64,000 nt of DNA from CAYMPH01 sp964392365. GTDB lineage: Bacteria; Spirochaetota; UBA4802; UBA5550. The DNA lies in assembly GCA_964392365.1 (NCBI GenBank), contig CAYMPH010000014.1, forward strand, positions 1-64,000, read 5' to 3'. A model generated the notes under the pieces. The model did no database searches. It was given only the letters and a program-made list of their open reading frames with translations, and was not told the origin of the DNA. Shown in pieces: positions 1-8,693 of this stretch. A program made the position numbers and the translations under genes. Each line of letters begins with the position of its first letter. Position 1 is the first letter of the stretch.

Positions 1-22
1 TCCCCGTTTTCACGGGGATGAC
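1..22. repeat. Short palindromic intergenic repeat, GTCATCCCCG type
   Basis: A CCCCG stem and CGGGG stem enclose TTTTCA, followed by ATGAC and an A-rich stretch. Read on the minus strand it begins GTCATCCCCGTG. Short hairpins of this type are scattered between genes in many environmental bacteria (recalled, not searched). Pieces beginning GTCATTCCGG recur near 8485 and 44716. It lies downstream of tatD, but no T-run follows the hairpin in that direction, so a simple terminator is unlikely. The element may continue past the window edge. Confidence 0.4.
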
Positions 23-95
23 AAAAAAAATAAAATTTGCTGAATTTATAAAGCACTAATTTATTCGTTAAATGCTATGAGCTCTCTTTCCTCTA

Positions 96-884
96 TCAGC
101 GGATTATTTTTGAAAAATTTTCCATTACAGAATCTTCAAGTTTTTCCATAGAAATTTTTTTTAAGTCAGATATAAATTTATAGGTATGGATAATATTTTC
201 CGGTCTGTTCTGCCTGCCTCTTACCGGAACCGGTGATAAAAAAGGGGAATCTGTTTCGAGCAGTATTTTATCCAATGGAACATATGCTGCTGATTCATGA
301 AGATTAACAGCTTTATTATAAGTTACATTACCTGCATAAGAAATATAAAAGCCAAGATCAAGAGCTTTCCTCGCTTCTTCAATTCCGCCGGGAAAACAAT
401 GAAAGATTCCATATGAAGCATTTTCAGATTTTAAAATTGAAATTGTATCTTCAAATGCATCCCTTGAATGAATTACAATCGGAAGAGAAAACTTTTTTGA
501 AATTCTTATCTGCCTGATGAATGAATTGGTCTGCTCTTCTTTCGGCCTGCGCAATCTGTAATAATCAAGACCGCATTCGCCTATACCTGCGAGCATGTTT
601 CTTTTATCAACCGGCATATTCCCTATAAATTTCTCGAGATAATCAAGGCTGCTTTCCGGGGATTCTGTTGAAGGGTGAATACCTAATGTAAAACTGATTC
701 CCGAATCCCTGTTTCTATCAGCAAAATCAAGAGACCATTGAAAACCATCCGGATCAATTGAAACCTGAACAGCTTTGACCAAATTGCTGCTCTTCAGATT
801 GGACATAATCTCAGATTCATCAATTCCGTTTTCCTGCATGATCAGGTCAAAATGTGCGTGCGAATCAATATACATAAAAATCAT
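96..884 (-). CDS. tatD: TatD family metal-dependent hydrolase (DNase)
   Basis: A TIM-barrel metal-dependent hydrolase of the TatD family, whose members act as 3'-5' exonucleases or DNases in the cytoplasm. The metal-site motifs appear in order: SHAHFD near the N-terminus, GECGLDYY in the middle, IVIHSRDA, FHCFPGG and ETDSPFLSP near the C-terminus. The 262 residues match the usual family length, so the gene looks intact. Two in-frame ATGs lie three codons apart (884 and 875). Neither has a clear Shine-Dalgarno sequence, and the second gives the more typical start MYIDSHAHFD. No operon partner is visible. Family assignment is firm; the biological substrate is not known from sequence. Confidence 0.93.
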   Translation of the reverse strand: MIFMYIDSHAHFDLIMQENGIDESEIMSNLKSSNLVKAVQVSIDPDGFQWSLDFADRNRDSGISFTLGIHPSTESPESSLDYLEKFIGNMPVDKRNMLAGIGECGLDYYRLRRPKEEQTNSFIRQIRISKKFSLPIVIHSRDAFEDTISILKSENASYGIFHCFPGGIEEARKALDLGFYISYAGNVTYNKAVNLHESAAYVPLDKILLETDSPFLSPVPVRGRQNRPENIIHTYKFISDLKKISMEKLEDSVMENFSKIIR

Positions 885-957
885 TTACTGTTTTAAATCA
901 TGATGGTCAAGTAAATTTATTATTGCTGATATTTGATTCTTTTCAGCTTTCTTTCCA

Positions 958-1027
958 GGGGGTCTGGCCCCGTATATAGGCTCTGACCAGCATCCAAACT
1001 CTTCCAGGAGAATCAGGCTCTGACCCC
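958..1027. repeat. Intergenic repeat with GGGGTCTGGCCCC and GGCTCTGACCCC blocks
   Basis: The 885-1234 stretch has no gene. It holds a GC-richer block with GGGGTCTGGCCCC, a TATATAGGCTCTGACC segment and a terminal GGCTCTGACCCC. The inverse of this segment, GGGGTCAGAGC followed by TCTATATAG, recurs at 46341-46360 on the other side of the window. This looks like a decayed, dispersed non-coding repeat. No transposase is associated. The rest of the gap shows nothing recognisable. Confidence 0.45.
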
Positions 1028-1234
1028 TTTCAGTTAAAATCGATTATAAAAGAGTTCTATTAAACAAATTATCTCTAACTTCAATTATCAAACAAAAAGT
1101 GTGATACAGTTCAGACTCAATGTAATTTAAACTGAGTAAAGAGACATATTGCACCAATTTTTTAATTTTATCCATTTATTAATTAGTTGAAATTTAATAT
1201 CAAAGGCTTAATTTTAGGTAAAAGGATAATTATA

Positions 1235-1918
1235 ATGAAAATTTTTATAATGAGTGACATGCACGGGGACACCCGTTTTATTGATACAGCCGGGGAATTG
1301 ATGAAAAAATCCGATGCAGTAATTATATGCGGGGATATTTCAAAAGGTTCCAGAAGAAAAAGCGCTGAAACTGTTTTGAACGGGATTGAAAAATACAATA
1401 AAAATATTCTTGCTGTTCACGGCAACTGGGACGGTCCCGAAGTCCTTGAACTGATTCAGGAATCGAATTACAGTGTTCATGCTGACGGGAAGATAATAAA
1501 CGGTATCGGTTTTTTTGGAACCGGCGGTTCAAGTTCAAACCCGGTAAGAACACCCACTGAATATTTAGATGATGAGCTTTATGAATTTCTCGAAGCAGGA
1601 TATAAAAAAATATCAGCCGCAGAAAAAAAAATAATGATAACCCACATGCCTGCGCTTGGCATGAGAGACAGAACGTTTCTTGCGCAAAGAGTCGGGAGCA
1701 GCAGAATAAAAGATTTTATTGAACACTACAAAACTGATTTAATAATATCAGGCCATATACATGAAGCGCGAGGAATAGAAAACACAAAATCCGGTATTGC
1801 TGTTAATCCGGGATCATTCAAGAAAGGTTATTACATGATAGCGGATATAAAAGATAAAATTGTAATCAGCCATGATAAATTTAAACTAAAACGACATTTT
1901 TTTGGATTTGGAAAATAA
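1235..1918 (+). CDS. YfcE/MJ0936-type metallophosphoesterase
   Basis: A calcineurin-like phosphodiesterase of the YfcE/MJ0936 family, hydrolysing phosphodiesters with a two-metal centre in the cytoplasm. Metal-ligand motifs are all present: SDMHGD at the start, CGDIS, HGNWD, THMP and SGHIHEARG towards the C-terminus, then a VNPGS segment typical of the family. The open frame extends to 1187, but the ATG at 1235 is preferred. It has AAAGGA about eight bases upstream and gives the canonical MKIFIMSDMHGD beginning (227 residues). The natural substrate cannot be told from the sequence. It stands alone ahead of the HAMP/transport block. Confidence 0.88.
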   Translation: MKIFIMSDMHGDTRFIDTAGELMKKSDAVIICGDISKGSRRKSAETVLNGIEKYNKNILAVHGNWDGPEVLELIQESNYSVHADGKIINGIGFFGTGGSSSNPVRTPTEYLDDELYEFLEAGYKKISAAEKKIMITHMPALGMRDRTFLAQRVGSSRIKDFIEHYKTDLIISGHIHEARGIENTKSGIAVNPGSFKKGYYMIADIKDKIVISHDKFKLKRHFFGFGK

Positions 1919-1968
1919 AAAATTCAGATTAAAAAAACTAATGGCAAGTAGTAAACACGAGGCCGGCT

Positions 1969-2775
1969 ATGCTGAAAATTTTCAATAAAAATAAAAAACA
2001 GATGTCCAAGCTGAAAAAAAAACTTATGATATATTTTCTGCTGATATCTATAGTTTCAATTTCAGTAAGCGCTGAAATTATTCTTGAAATGAGCTCTGTC
2101 AGATTTAAAAATCAGATACAGAATAATTTTTATTCCCAGCTGAAAAATAAAATTTCAAAAGAAGAATTTGAATCAGTAACAAAAAGCGTAAATATGAATG
2201 ATATTTTCACTCCGATATCAGATTTAAGAAACAGGATGATACTTCTGCTGCTTGTTGTATCCGGATGCATTATCGGATCTTTTTATCTGTTTGCCAAAGA
2301 CATCGTCACTCCAATGGACAAGATGGTTGATGCCACGAAAAAAATAGCCGACGGAGACCTGACAGTCACAGTGCCGATTATGTCAACGGATGAAATCGGC
2401 CAGGTGGGCACTCTCATTAATAGCATGAACGTCAACATGCAGGATATGATTATTCAGATCAGGCATGAAATAAAAAGGTATAAGAAACAGATAAATCACG
2501 TTTCAGATAAAATTGAAAATATTTCCGATATGGAAAATTTTAAAAATATACTGGAAAATAAAAAAATATCACAATCTCAATTAAAGCATATAATTCATCT
2601 CGTGCATGAAACAGGCAACACGCTTCAAACAATTACAGGCGATCTCTCCTCTCTCAGAACTTTTGTTGATATGTATAAAACATACACTCCTCTCACAGAA
2701 GTCGATCAGAACGAAATCGAGGAAGCAATTAAACAATTCGGCGGAGTTCAGAACAGCAACGGAGTAAAAATATGA
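1969..2775 (+). CDS. Two-helix membrane protein with HAMP domain, no output domain
   Basis: Inner-membrane signalling protein of 268 residues. A first membrane helix lies at about 21-37, a short periplasmic loop of roughly 50 residues follows, and a second helix spans about 87-108. A HAMP linker (DIVTPMDKM through DEIGQVGTLINSMN, about 109-160) and a helical tail complete it. No MCP, kinase or cyclase domain follows, so it must pass its signal to another protein or act as a structural adaptor. A GAGG ribosome site lies six bases before the ATG. The stop overlaps the next start (ATGA), implying translational coupling to the TauE-type carrier. The partner may be the HAMP-less chemoreceptor at 3592 (inference). 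Confidence 0.75.
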   Translation: MLKIFNKNKKQMSKLKKKLMIYFLLISIVSISVSAEIILEMSSVRFKNQIQNNFYSQLKNKISKEEFESVTKSVNMNDIFTPISDLRNRMILLLLVVSGCIIGSFYLFAKDIVTPMDKMVDATKKIADGDLTVTVPIMSTDEIGQVGTLINSMNVNMQDMIIQIRHEIKRYKKQINHVSDKIENISDMENFKNILENKKISQSQLKHIIHLVHETGNTLQTITGDLSSLRTFVDMYKTYTPLTEVDQNEIEEAIKQFGGVQNSNGVKI

Positions 2776-3545
2776 GCTTTGAATACTGGTATATGTTTCC
2801 TGTTGCAATAGTAGTTGCAATACTCGCGAACTCATCAGGCTTTTCAGGAGGAGTGCTGTTTCAGCCGATTTACAATCTTTTTCTGAATATCCCTCTGCCG
2901 AATGCTATAGCAACAGGCATTGCAACTGAAACCATAGGCATGACAAGCGGTGCAATCAGATATATTTATTACAAAATGCCTGAAATGAATATAGGTTTTG
3001 TAATGATAATGCTCACGATACCCGGAGTAGTGGTTGGAAATAATGCACTGATGATTATAAACGAAAATTTTCTGAAACTTGTACTGGGAGTAATTTTAAT
3101 AGGATTAGCTTCAATGCAGCTTTATTATGCAATAAGAAGATTTTTCGGAACACGTGATTCTATTCCTATTGAAGAAATTTACCCATATATGTGGATACCT
3201 CCTGTTGCAGGTTTTTTTTCAGCAACAACAGGAACCGGCATAGCTGAAATTTCTCAGCCGCTTCTTGAAAAAGGACTCGACCTTAAGACAAAAAAAGCAA
3301 ATGCAACAGCCATATTAATTGAAGCAACCGGAGACTGGGTTATAACTATACTTAATCTTCATGCAGGTCTGATTTTGTGGAATTTATGGATATTTACCGG
3401 TTTAGGCGTTGTAATCGGAGGACAAATCGGGCCGTATCTTTCAAAATTTCTGCCGGATAGAATTATAAAAATAATATTTTCTATTGCGATTATTATTATT
3501 GGCATTTTTTATCTTTCCAAAGGAATACTATGGATAATGTCATGA
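2772..3545 (+). CDS. TauE/SafE (TSUP) family membrane carrier
   Basis: Polytopic inner-membrane protein of 257 residues with the repeated hydrophobic layout of the TauE/SafE anion carrier family. The early SSGFSGGVLFQP and mid-protein GFFSATTGTGIAEISQP segments are the two family half-repeats, each carrying the small-residue-rich G-x-G/S signature. Members move sulfite, sulfonates or other small organic anions; the substrate here is unknown. Its ATG overlaps the stop of the HAMP protein by four bases, and the chemoreceptor gene follows 46 bases later. The three are therefore probably co-expressed and may couple transport to sensing. Confidence 0.82.
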   Translation: MSFEYWYMFPVAIVVAILANSSGFSGGVLFQPIYNLFLNIPLPNAIATGIATETIGMTSGAIRYIYYKMPEMNIGFVMIMLTIPGVVVGNNALMIINENFLKLVLGVILIGLASMQLYYAIRRFFGTRDSIPIEEIYPYMWIPPVAGFFSATTGTGIAEISQPLLEKGLDLKTKKANATAILIEATGDWVITILNLHAGLILWNLWIFTGLGVVIGGQIGPYLSKFLPDRIIKIIFSIAIIIIGIFYLSKGILWIMS

Positions 3546-3591
3546 AAAGAAACATAATAGATTATTTAATTTATTATAAAATAAAATCAGC

Positions 3592-5292
3592 ATGATTTTA
3601 ATTAATTTTCTGCAGTCACAGGGTGGACTTGCTCTGCTTCACTTTACACAAATTGTATTATTTTCAATGATGGTATATATTCTAGCTGCAGAATATATCA
3701 GAACAAAAAGAGAAGATCTTGTCTATAAACTTGTTGCTTCAATTAATATCACTCTGATCAATATAGCAACAACAGTTCTGCTGGTTCTTGAATCTTTATA
3801 TGGAATAATTCTGTCGCAGAAATATTATCCACTTATTTTCAATACAATGTTCGCAATTATAGTTCTTTCACTTGCACGGGCATTTGTTTTTTCTTACGTT
3901 AAGAACAAAGACAAGTTTAACCTTTTCATTCGCTCAGGGATGGGTGCATCTATAATTGTTTATATCATTATTCAGATATACTGGATACAGGTATATGTAC
4001 CTGGAATGGCTTTCGGAAAATCTCCGGCGCAGGCAGTATTTTCTGTGTTTTTCATTGTAATTATTATTTTTTCAATTTATTATATTTTGAATTTCAGAAA
4101 AGACTACAGAATTAGACTTGCAGCTGCTTTCATATCTATAGCTGTTGCTCAATTCATTAACATAATCGGCACCATTACAAATGAGCTCCCCGGTTATCTG
4201 CTGATCATCAGATCTGCAGCTCCATTACTTGTTCCAGCAATGTTCGGAAGCGTTGTATTCAAAGAGCTAATTGAAAACGTCGTATTTATGATTGAGCAGA
4301 TCAGATCAGCATTTGAAAATCAGAAAAATCTTGTTTTTGAATTATTGACTCTAAGTTCTCAGCTTTCAGATCTTTCGGACAGCCTTGTAAAAACTTCAAC
4401 AATCGGATGGCAGAAACTTTCTGCGGTAGTAGAAAACATTTATGCCCAGGAAAATGACAGATCTGAAATACTCGAAATTACCGACAGTACAATTTCTGAA
4501 TTAAATAATCTAAGTGTTTCAATTGGAAGTGAACTTGATAATCTGCCTAAAATCAACAGGGATAATTATGAAAATTACATGGATGATGAACAGAAAATAA
4601 TCATCAGGTCATTGAAATCATTATCTGGGAATTTTACCTCAATTCATTCCAGTATCCATGAAACATTGAAGTCAAGCGGTATATTGAAAGTCTCAGCAGA
4701 TAAAATAATTTCTGTAATGAATGATATAGAGGAAATTTCAGATAAAACATCCATGCTTGCCCTGAATGCTTCAATTGAAGCTGCAAGAGCAGGTGAACAC
4801 GGAAAAGGATTTTCAGTAGTCGCTGATGAAGTCAGCAAATTGGCGGAACAATCGCATGCAAGCTCAGGCAGCGTATCAAACCTGTTAAAAGAAATTTACA
4901 AAAACGTGGATTATTCAAACATGAAGCTTGAGGTTTCAGCCAGAGAAATTGAAGCTGTAATATCAGAGCTGAAAAAAGTCGGAAACTACTTCATGGATTC
5001 TGTTATTATTGCAATTCTCTATAATAATATAACTTCACAGAAAATAGATGATTATAATAAACAGAAAACAATCACTGGAAAAGTTTATGATGATATGGGA
5101 GAAGTAAAAAATCTGCTTGAAAAAAATAAGGCCAACGGGCAAAAGATGAAAGATGCAATAAGCAATCACATAACTGATATAGAAAATATAGCAGGATTGA
5201 GCGACAATCTCAATGATATGATATTAAATCTAAATCAGAAAGCCAATGAAATGATTATTGCTTCAGAAAAGCTTGAAAAAGCTGCAACATAA
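3592..5292 (+). CDS. Methyl-accepting chemotaxis-type receptor with seven-helix membrane domain
   Basis: Chemoreceptor of 566 residues. The N-terminal 225 residues contain about seven hydrophobic helices (approx. 11-35, 43-70, 77-102, 115-136, 146-167, 173-194, 199-222) instead of a periplasmic ligand domain. The rest is a cytoplasmic coiled coil with the MCP tip, including ISDKTSMLALNASIEAA, ARAGEHGKGFSVVADEV and SKLAEQS, which contacts CheA/CheW. No HAMP domain lies between membrane and coil. The start has no clear Shine-Dalgarno sequence. It sits between a TSUP carrier and a sodium:solute symporter, which suggests it senses a transported solute or membrane state. No CheR, CheB, CheA or CheW gene is in the window. 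Confidence 0.85.
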   Translation: MILINFLQSQGGLALLHFTQIVLFSMMVYILAAEYIRTKREDLVYKLVASINITLINIATTVLLVLESLYGIILSQKYYPLIFNTMFAIIVLSLARAFVFSYVKNKDKFNLFIRSGMGASIIVYIIIQIYWIQVYVPGMAFGKSPAQAVFSVFFIVIIIFSIYYILNFRKDYRIRLAAAFISIAVAQFINIIGTITNELPGYLLIIRSAAPLLVPAMFGSVVFKELIENVVFMIEQIRSAFENQKNLVFELLTLSSQLSDLSDSLVKTSTIGWQKLSAVVENIYAQENDRSEILEITDSTISELNNLSVSIGSELDNLPKINRDNYENYMDDEQKIIIRSLKSLSGNFTSIHSSIHETLKSSGILKVSADKIISVMNDIEEISDKTSMLALNASIEAARAGEHGKGFSVVADEVSKLAEQSHASSGSVSNLLKEIYKNVDYSNMKLEVSAREIEAVISELKKVGNYFMDSVIIAILYNNITSQKIDDYNKQKTITGKVYDDMGEVKNLLEKNKANGQKMKDAISNHITDIENIAGLSDNLNDMILNLNQKANEMIIASEKLEKAAT

Positions 5293-5324
5293 AAGCTTCA
5301 AAATAACATATCAGGAGAAAACTC

Positions 5325-6779
5325 ATGTTTGCAATAATTTTACTTGTAATATTTTTTACAGTAATGATTGGAATCGGCATTTGGGGTATGAAAAAAACTT
5401 CTTCTTTGAACGATTTTTTTCTAGGAGGAAGAAGCATCGGTCCCTGGGTTTCAGCATTAGCGTATGGTACAACTTATTTTTCTGCAGTTCTGTTCATCGG
5501 CTTCGCAGGAAAACTCGGATGGGGATACGGACTTAATTCTCTCTGGATAGCACTTGGAAATACAATAATCGGAACTCTCCTTGCCTGGCTGGTACTTGGA
5601 AGAAGAACCAGAAGAATGACTCAGAATCTTGATGTAATGACCATGCCTGAATTTCTACAGGAAAGATACGGAGCAAAATATATAAAAGCAGTATCAGCCG
5701 CCATTATTTTTATATTTTTAGTTCCATACTCTGCTTCAGTATTTAAAGGACTCGGACATCTTTTTGAAATCTCTTTTGGGATTCCATACGACATGGCGCT
5801 TCTTATTATGATTCTTATTACAGGTGTCTATCTGATTCTTGGAGGATACTTCGCAATAACTCTTACAGATTTCATTCAGGGATTTATTATGTTCATCGGC
5901 TCAATTGCTTTGATTGTTGCAGTTACATTAAAAGCAGGCGGCCTGACTGAAAGTATTTCAAAATTAAATATAAACTACGCAGAACATGTTCCTGAAGCTG
6001 CAAGACCGGGCATGCTGCTACTTGCAGCGCTTGTTTTTATGACATCTTTCGGAGCATGGGGCATGCCGCAAATGGTGCAGAAATTCTATGCAGTAAAAAA
6101 TGAATCTGTTATTTTGAAAGCTGCAATAGTAACAACTGTATTTTCTGCAGTAATAGGTTTTGCAGCTTATTTTAACGGAGCCATGTCTCACGTTTTCACA
6201 GATTCTGTTCCAAAAGTAAACGGCGCTCCTGCATTTGACAGGCTTGTTCCGGATATAATGAAAAATAATCTGCCTGAAGGCCTGATGGCTCTTATTATAC
6301 TTCTTGTTCTATCAGCTTCGATGTCCACCCTGTCTTCACTCGTGCTAGTATCATCATCATCAGTTGCGATTGATATGTACAAGGGACATGTAAATACAAA
6401 AGTCTCAAAAGAAAGCTCACTTCTGATGATGAGATTTTTAAGCGGAATATTTATTATTGTTTCATATATAATCGCTAAATATGAATTAGCAATTATAATC
6501 ACGCTGATGTCTTTATCATGGGGTGTTGTTGCGGGATCTTTTATGGCTCCGTATTTTTACGGTCTCTACTGGAAAGGAACAACAAAGGTTGGAGCTGCTG
6601 CTGGAATGTTCACAGGATTTTCACTGGCAATAATTTTATTTTATGTTCTGGGACCTGCAAATTCTCCAATAGCTTCATCAATTGCAATGATTGTGCCATT
6701 TATTGTAGTTCCGCTTGTAAGCTATTTTACAAAAAAACCAGGTGAAAAAATTATCAGCAAGGCATTTGAAAATATTTAG
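5325..6779 (+). CDS. Sodium:solute symporter (SSS family)
   Basis: A 484-residue polytopic permease of the SSS family, which uses the sodium gradient to import solutes such as proline, pantothenate, sugars or acetate. Family features include the N-terminal helix followed by LNDFFLGGRSIGPWVSA, an ALAYGTTYFSAVLFIGFAG segment, FGAWGMPQMVQKFYAVK in the middle and ASMSTLSSLVLVSSSSVAID in the region of the sodium site. AGGAG lies seven bases before the ATG. It follows the chemoreceptor by 32 bases and is the last gene of the sensing/transport block; the small RNA gene begins about 85 bases after its stop. The substrate cannot be assigned from sequence. Confidence 0.88.
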   Translation: MFAIILLVIFFTVMIGIGIWGMKKTSSLNDFFLGGRSIGPWVSALAYGTTYFSAVLFIGFAGKLGWGYGLNSLWIALGNTIIGTLLAWLVLGRRTRRMTQNLDVMTMPEFLQERYGAKYIKAVSAAIIFIFLVPYSASVFKGLGHLFEISFGIPYDMALLIMILITGVYLILGGYFAITLTDFIQGFIMFIGSIALIVAVTLKAGGLTESISKLNINYAEHVPEAARPGMLLLAALVFMTSFGAWGMPQMVQKFYAVKNESVILKAAIVTTVFSAVIGFAAYFNGAMSHVFTDSVPKVNGAPAFDRLVPDIMKNNLPEGLMALIILLVLSASMSTLSSLVLVSSSSVAIDMYKGHVNTKVSKESSLLMMRFLSGIFIIVSYIIAKYELAIIITLMSLSWGVVAGSFMAPYFYGLYWKGTTKVGAAAGMFTGFSLAIILFYVLGPANSPIASSIAMIVPFIVVPLVSYFTKKPGEKIISKAFENI

Positions 6780-6828
6780 TATTAAATTAATTACTGTAAT
6801 AACTTTTTTTATTTTTTTTGAAAAAAAG

Positions 6829-6857
6829 TTGACAAATAAAAATGACCGATGTATATT
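6829..6857 (+). promoter_or_regulatory. Consensus sigma70 promoter of the small RNA gene
   Basis: TTGACA at 6829-6834, exactly 17 bases of spacer, then TATATT at 6852-6857. It is one of the strongest promoter matches in the window. No protein-coding frame follows on the plus strand, so it drives an RNA gene with start near 6864. Confidence 0.8.
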
Positions 6858-6863
6858 CTTTTT

Positions 6864-7045
6864 ATAGCACGGTTAGATCGAAAAAGGAAAGTGGGATAAA
6901 AGATTCTTTTTAAGCCCGAGCGGTTTCATACCGCGAATACCTGAGTATATGATTTAATCGGAGCTAAGATCAATTAAAGGATTACAGTAAATGCTCACAA
7001 GTCTTTAGGACGCCTCCAGCAACTGGGGGCGTCCTTGTTTATATA
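6864..7045 (+). ncRNA. Free-standing structured small RNA (about 180 nt), unassigned; 6S-like possible
   Basis: A transcript from the promoter at 6829-6857 would end after the hairpin at 7007-7035. It contains no good reading frame. Folding by eye gives a three-way junction: an outer stem AGCCCGA (about 6912-6918) with TCGGAGCT (6958-6965, one bulged A), enclosing hairpins GCGGT/ACCGC with loop TTCAT and ATAC/GTAT with loop CTGA. A closing helix GTGGG (6891-6895) with CTCAC (6994-6998) leaves a large open loop with AAAGGATTACAG on its 3' side. Length, strong promoter and open central loop recall 6S RNA, but the branched apex does not, so the identity is left open. The gene downstream is on the opposite strand, so this is not an attenuating leader. 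Confidence 0.6.
7007..7035 (+). terminator. Hairpin terminator of the small RNA gene
   Basis: AGGACGCC, a T, and CCAG pair with CTGG, a G, and GGCGTCCT around a three-base CAA loop. This gives a 13-bp stem with one T-G wobble. The following tract (TGTTTATATATA) is only modestly T-rich. The gene on the other strand ends at 7095, so it may end transcription from both sides. Confidence 0.7.
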
Positions 7046-7094
7046 TATGTATAAATTTTTCTCAATATTATTTCAGCTTACATGAAAAATAAAT

Positions 7095-7580
7095 CTATAG
7101 GCTTCCAATACCAATAACTTTAGGAGTTTTAATTTCTTCATGTCCTTCAGGAACCAGTATTAAAATAGGCGCCGGCATTCCTGCAGTTCCTTCTTTTTTC
7201 TTAATCCATATTTTATACGATTTGCCTTTAATTAAAGATTTTCCATATCCGCTATAATCAGATTCCCTGAAATTCACTCTTGTAATTTTAACAGGCTGCT
7301 GATAAAATTTGATATTATTAAAATCTTTTTTCAATGAATACTGTTTTATATCACCGCTTAAATTATCACCTTCTTCATTGACAAGATGACCGCCTGCAAC
7401 AGCAATAAATTTTTTCGAACATTCATCAAGGTCGGTACTATTGAGTATTGCAACATATTGATCAAGAACCTGCTTCACATCAGCCGGCAAAGATTTAACC
7501 GGAATATCTCCTGACTTTGTCTGCGCAGAAAGAATAGAAAATATAAAAACTGTAAATACTGCAAATAACAATTTCTTCAT
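7095..7580 (-). CDS. Exported protein of unknown function
   Basis: A 161-residue protein with a clear Sec signal peptide (MKKLLFAVFTVFIFSILSAQ), so probably periplasmic or secreted. The mature part is mixed alpha/beta. It contains SADV-like segment LPADVKQVLDQYVAILNS, a KKFIAVAGGHLV stretch and a basic C-terminal half (KSYKIWIKKKEG), with a single conserved-looking cysteine. I do not recognise the family. AGAGG is placed about five bases before the ATG. It lies 14 bases downstream of the gene at 7595-8443 on the same strand, so the two form a likely two-gene operon. Confidence 0.7.
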   Translation of the reverse strand: MKKLLFAVFTVFIFSILSAQTKSGDIPVKSLPADVKQVLDQYVAILNSTDLDECSKKFIAVAGGHLVNEEGDNLSGDIKQYSLKKDFNNIKFYQQPVKITRVNFRESDYSGYGKSLIKGKSYKIWIKKKEGTAGMPAPILILVPEGHEEIKTPKVIGIGSL

Positions 7581-7594
7581 ATCAGCACCTCTTT

Positions 7595-8443
7595 TCAGTA
7601 AATTTTAAAAACATCATATTCAATTTCTGTAATATCAACTTTTACATACGGCAGATCTCCGGCAAGCAGGTTCCATACCGCTTCGGCTTTTGTTGCAACT
7701 TTAAAACCGGAAAAATCCCTGTAATCACTTAATTTTACAGTCCACCTCTCTTTTACATTAATACCATTTTTAAACATATATCTTTCATCAGTTGTAAAAG
7801 AAATAATCTCGCCAAGATCGTTAAAATCAATAATCCCTGAAACATTCAAATCCCAATCTTTAAATGAAATTCCGGCTGAATGGGAATTAATTTTTCTCCA
7901 GTGTATATTTTCATTTAGATATAATGAAGGAATTATGGCCATTTCAGATAAAAGTCTAAGTAAAGATGAGATATCAATCTCCTTTCCCTGTACGTCTGCT
8001 ATTGTGTAACTTGAAAATAACTTTATCAGCATACCTCCTTTACCATCTGCAAATTTATCTCTGACGGATACAATATTATTTGAAACTTTTGCATTCCATA
8101 TAAAACCGTTCGAAGACATATACTGTTCAGCATAAAATCCAATCCATTTTTCACCATCAGGTCTGATCTCACCGGTTTGCTTTAATCTTGCAAACCTTAC
8201 AGGCTTTTTATTCAGCGCTCCGGAATATTTAAGATATTTTCTAACTGGTGCCGGAAATTTTTTTATTCTTTCATCAGAAATATTATGTAAATCTGAAAAT
8301 TCAGTTTTTTGTATTAGAGAGATGATTTCAGATTCAACTTTACTATCGAAAGAAATTTTATTATAAATAAAAATTCCGGATAAAAAAATTAATATCAGGC
8401 TGAAAATTATAGCTGCTTTTTTTAACAAGTAGATACCATCCAT
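7595..8443 (-). CDS. Membrane-anchored DUF6544-like protein
   Basis: A 282-residue protein with one N-terminal membrane helix (about 9-27) and a soluble domain outside it. The segment FPAPVRKYLKYSG, then ARLKQTGEIRPDGEKWIGF, YAEQYMSSNGFIWNAKV and LSEMAIIPSLYL resemble a family of uncharacterised proteins I know as DUF6544 (name from memory). No enzymatic motif is evident. No good Shine-Dalgarno sequence precedes the ATG. It is the first gene of a two-gene minus-strand unit with the exported protein at 7095-7580. The function is unknown, and the family name would need a profile search. Confidence 0.6.
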   Translation of the reverse strand: MDGIYLLKKAAIIFSLILIFLSGIFIYNKISFDSKVESEIISLIQKTEFSDLHNISDERIKKFPAPVRKYLKYSGALNKKPVRFARLKQTGEIRPDGEKWIGFYAEQYMSSNGFIWNAKVSNNIVSVRDKFADGKGGMLIKLFSSYTIADVQGKEIDISSLLRLLSEMAIIPSLYLNENIHWRKINSHSAGISFKDWDLNVSGIIDFNDLGEIISFTTDERYMFKNGINVKERWTVKLSDYRDFSGFKVATKAEAVWNLLAGDLPYVKVDITEIEYDVFKIY

Positions 8444-8693
8444 TTTTTATAATAGCAACTCACTATTAATTTTAAATAGCTCCTGTCATTCCGGTGAGCT
8501 CTTTAGACTGTGATCATTACAAAATCAGGCGAAGAAAAATTATATCATTGATTTTTAAAATCTATAAATAAAAATCATTATGATAATAAAATTCAAACAC
8601 TTTTTCAGCCTATAAAAAAATAAATATAGGCTTGCAAAATTTTTATTTACTCTATGATTATACAATATATTATTCAATAATTCAGAGGCTGGC
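8444..8693. other. AT-rich divergent intergenic region with a repeat fragment
   Basis: Divergent region between 7595-8443 (minus) and 8694-9377 (plus). A GTCATTCCGGTGAGCT fragment at about 8485-8500 resembles the dispersed palindromic repeat seen at 1-22 and 44714. The rest is extremely AT-rich and must hold both promoters, but I cannot single one out. Confidence 0.35.

Noticed and set aside
6864..7006. The small RNA as a riboswitch
   Set aside because: No downstream gene on the plus strand could be controlled; the next gene is on the opposite strand.
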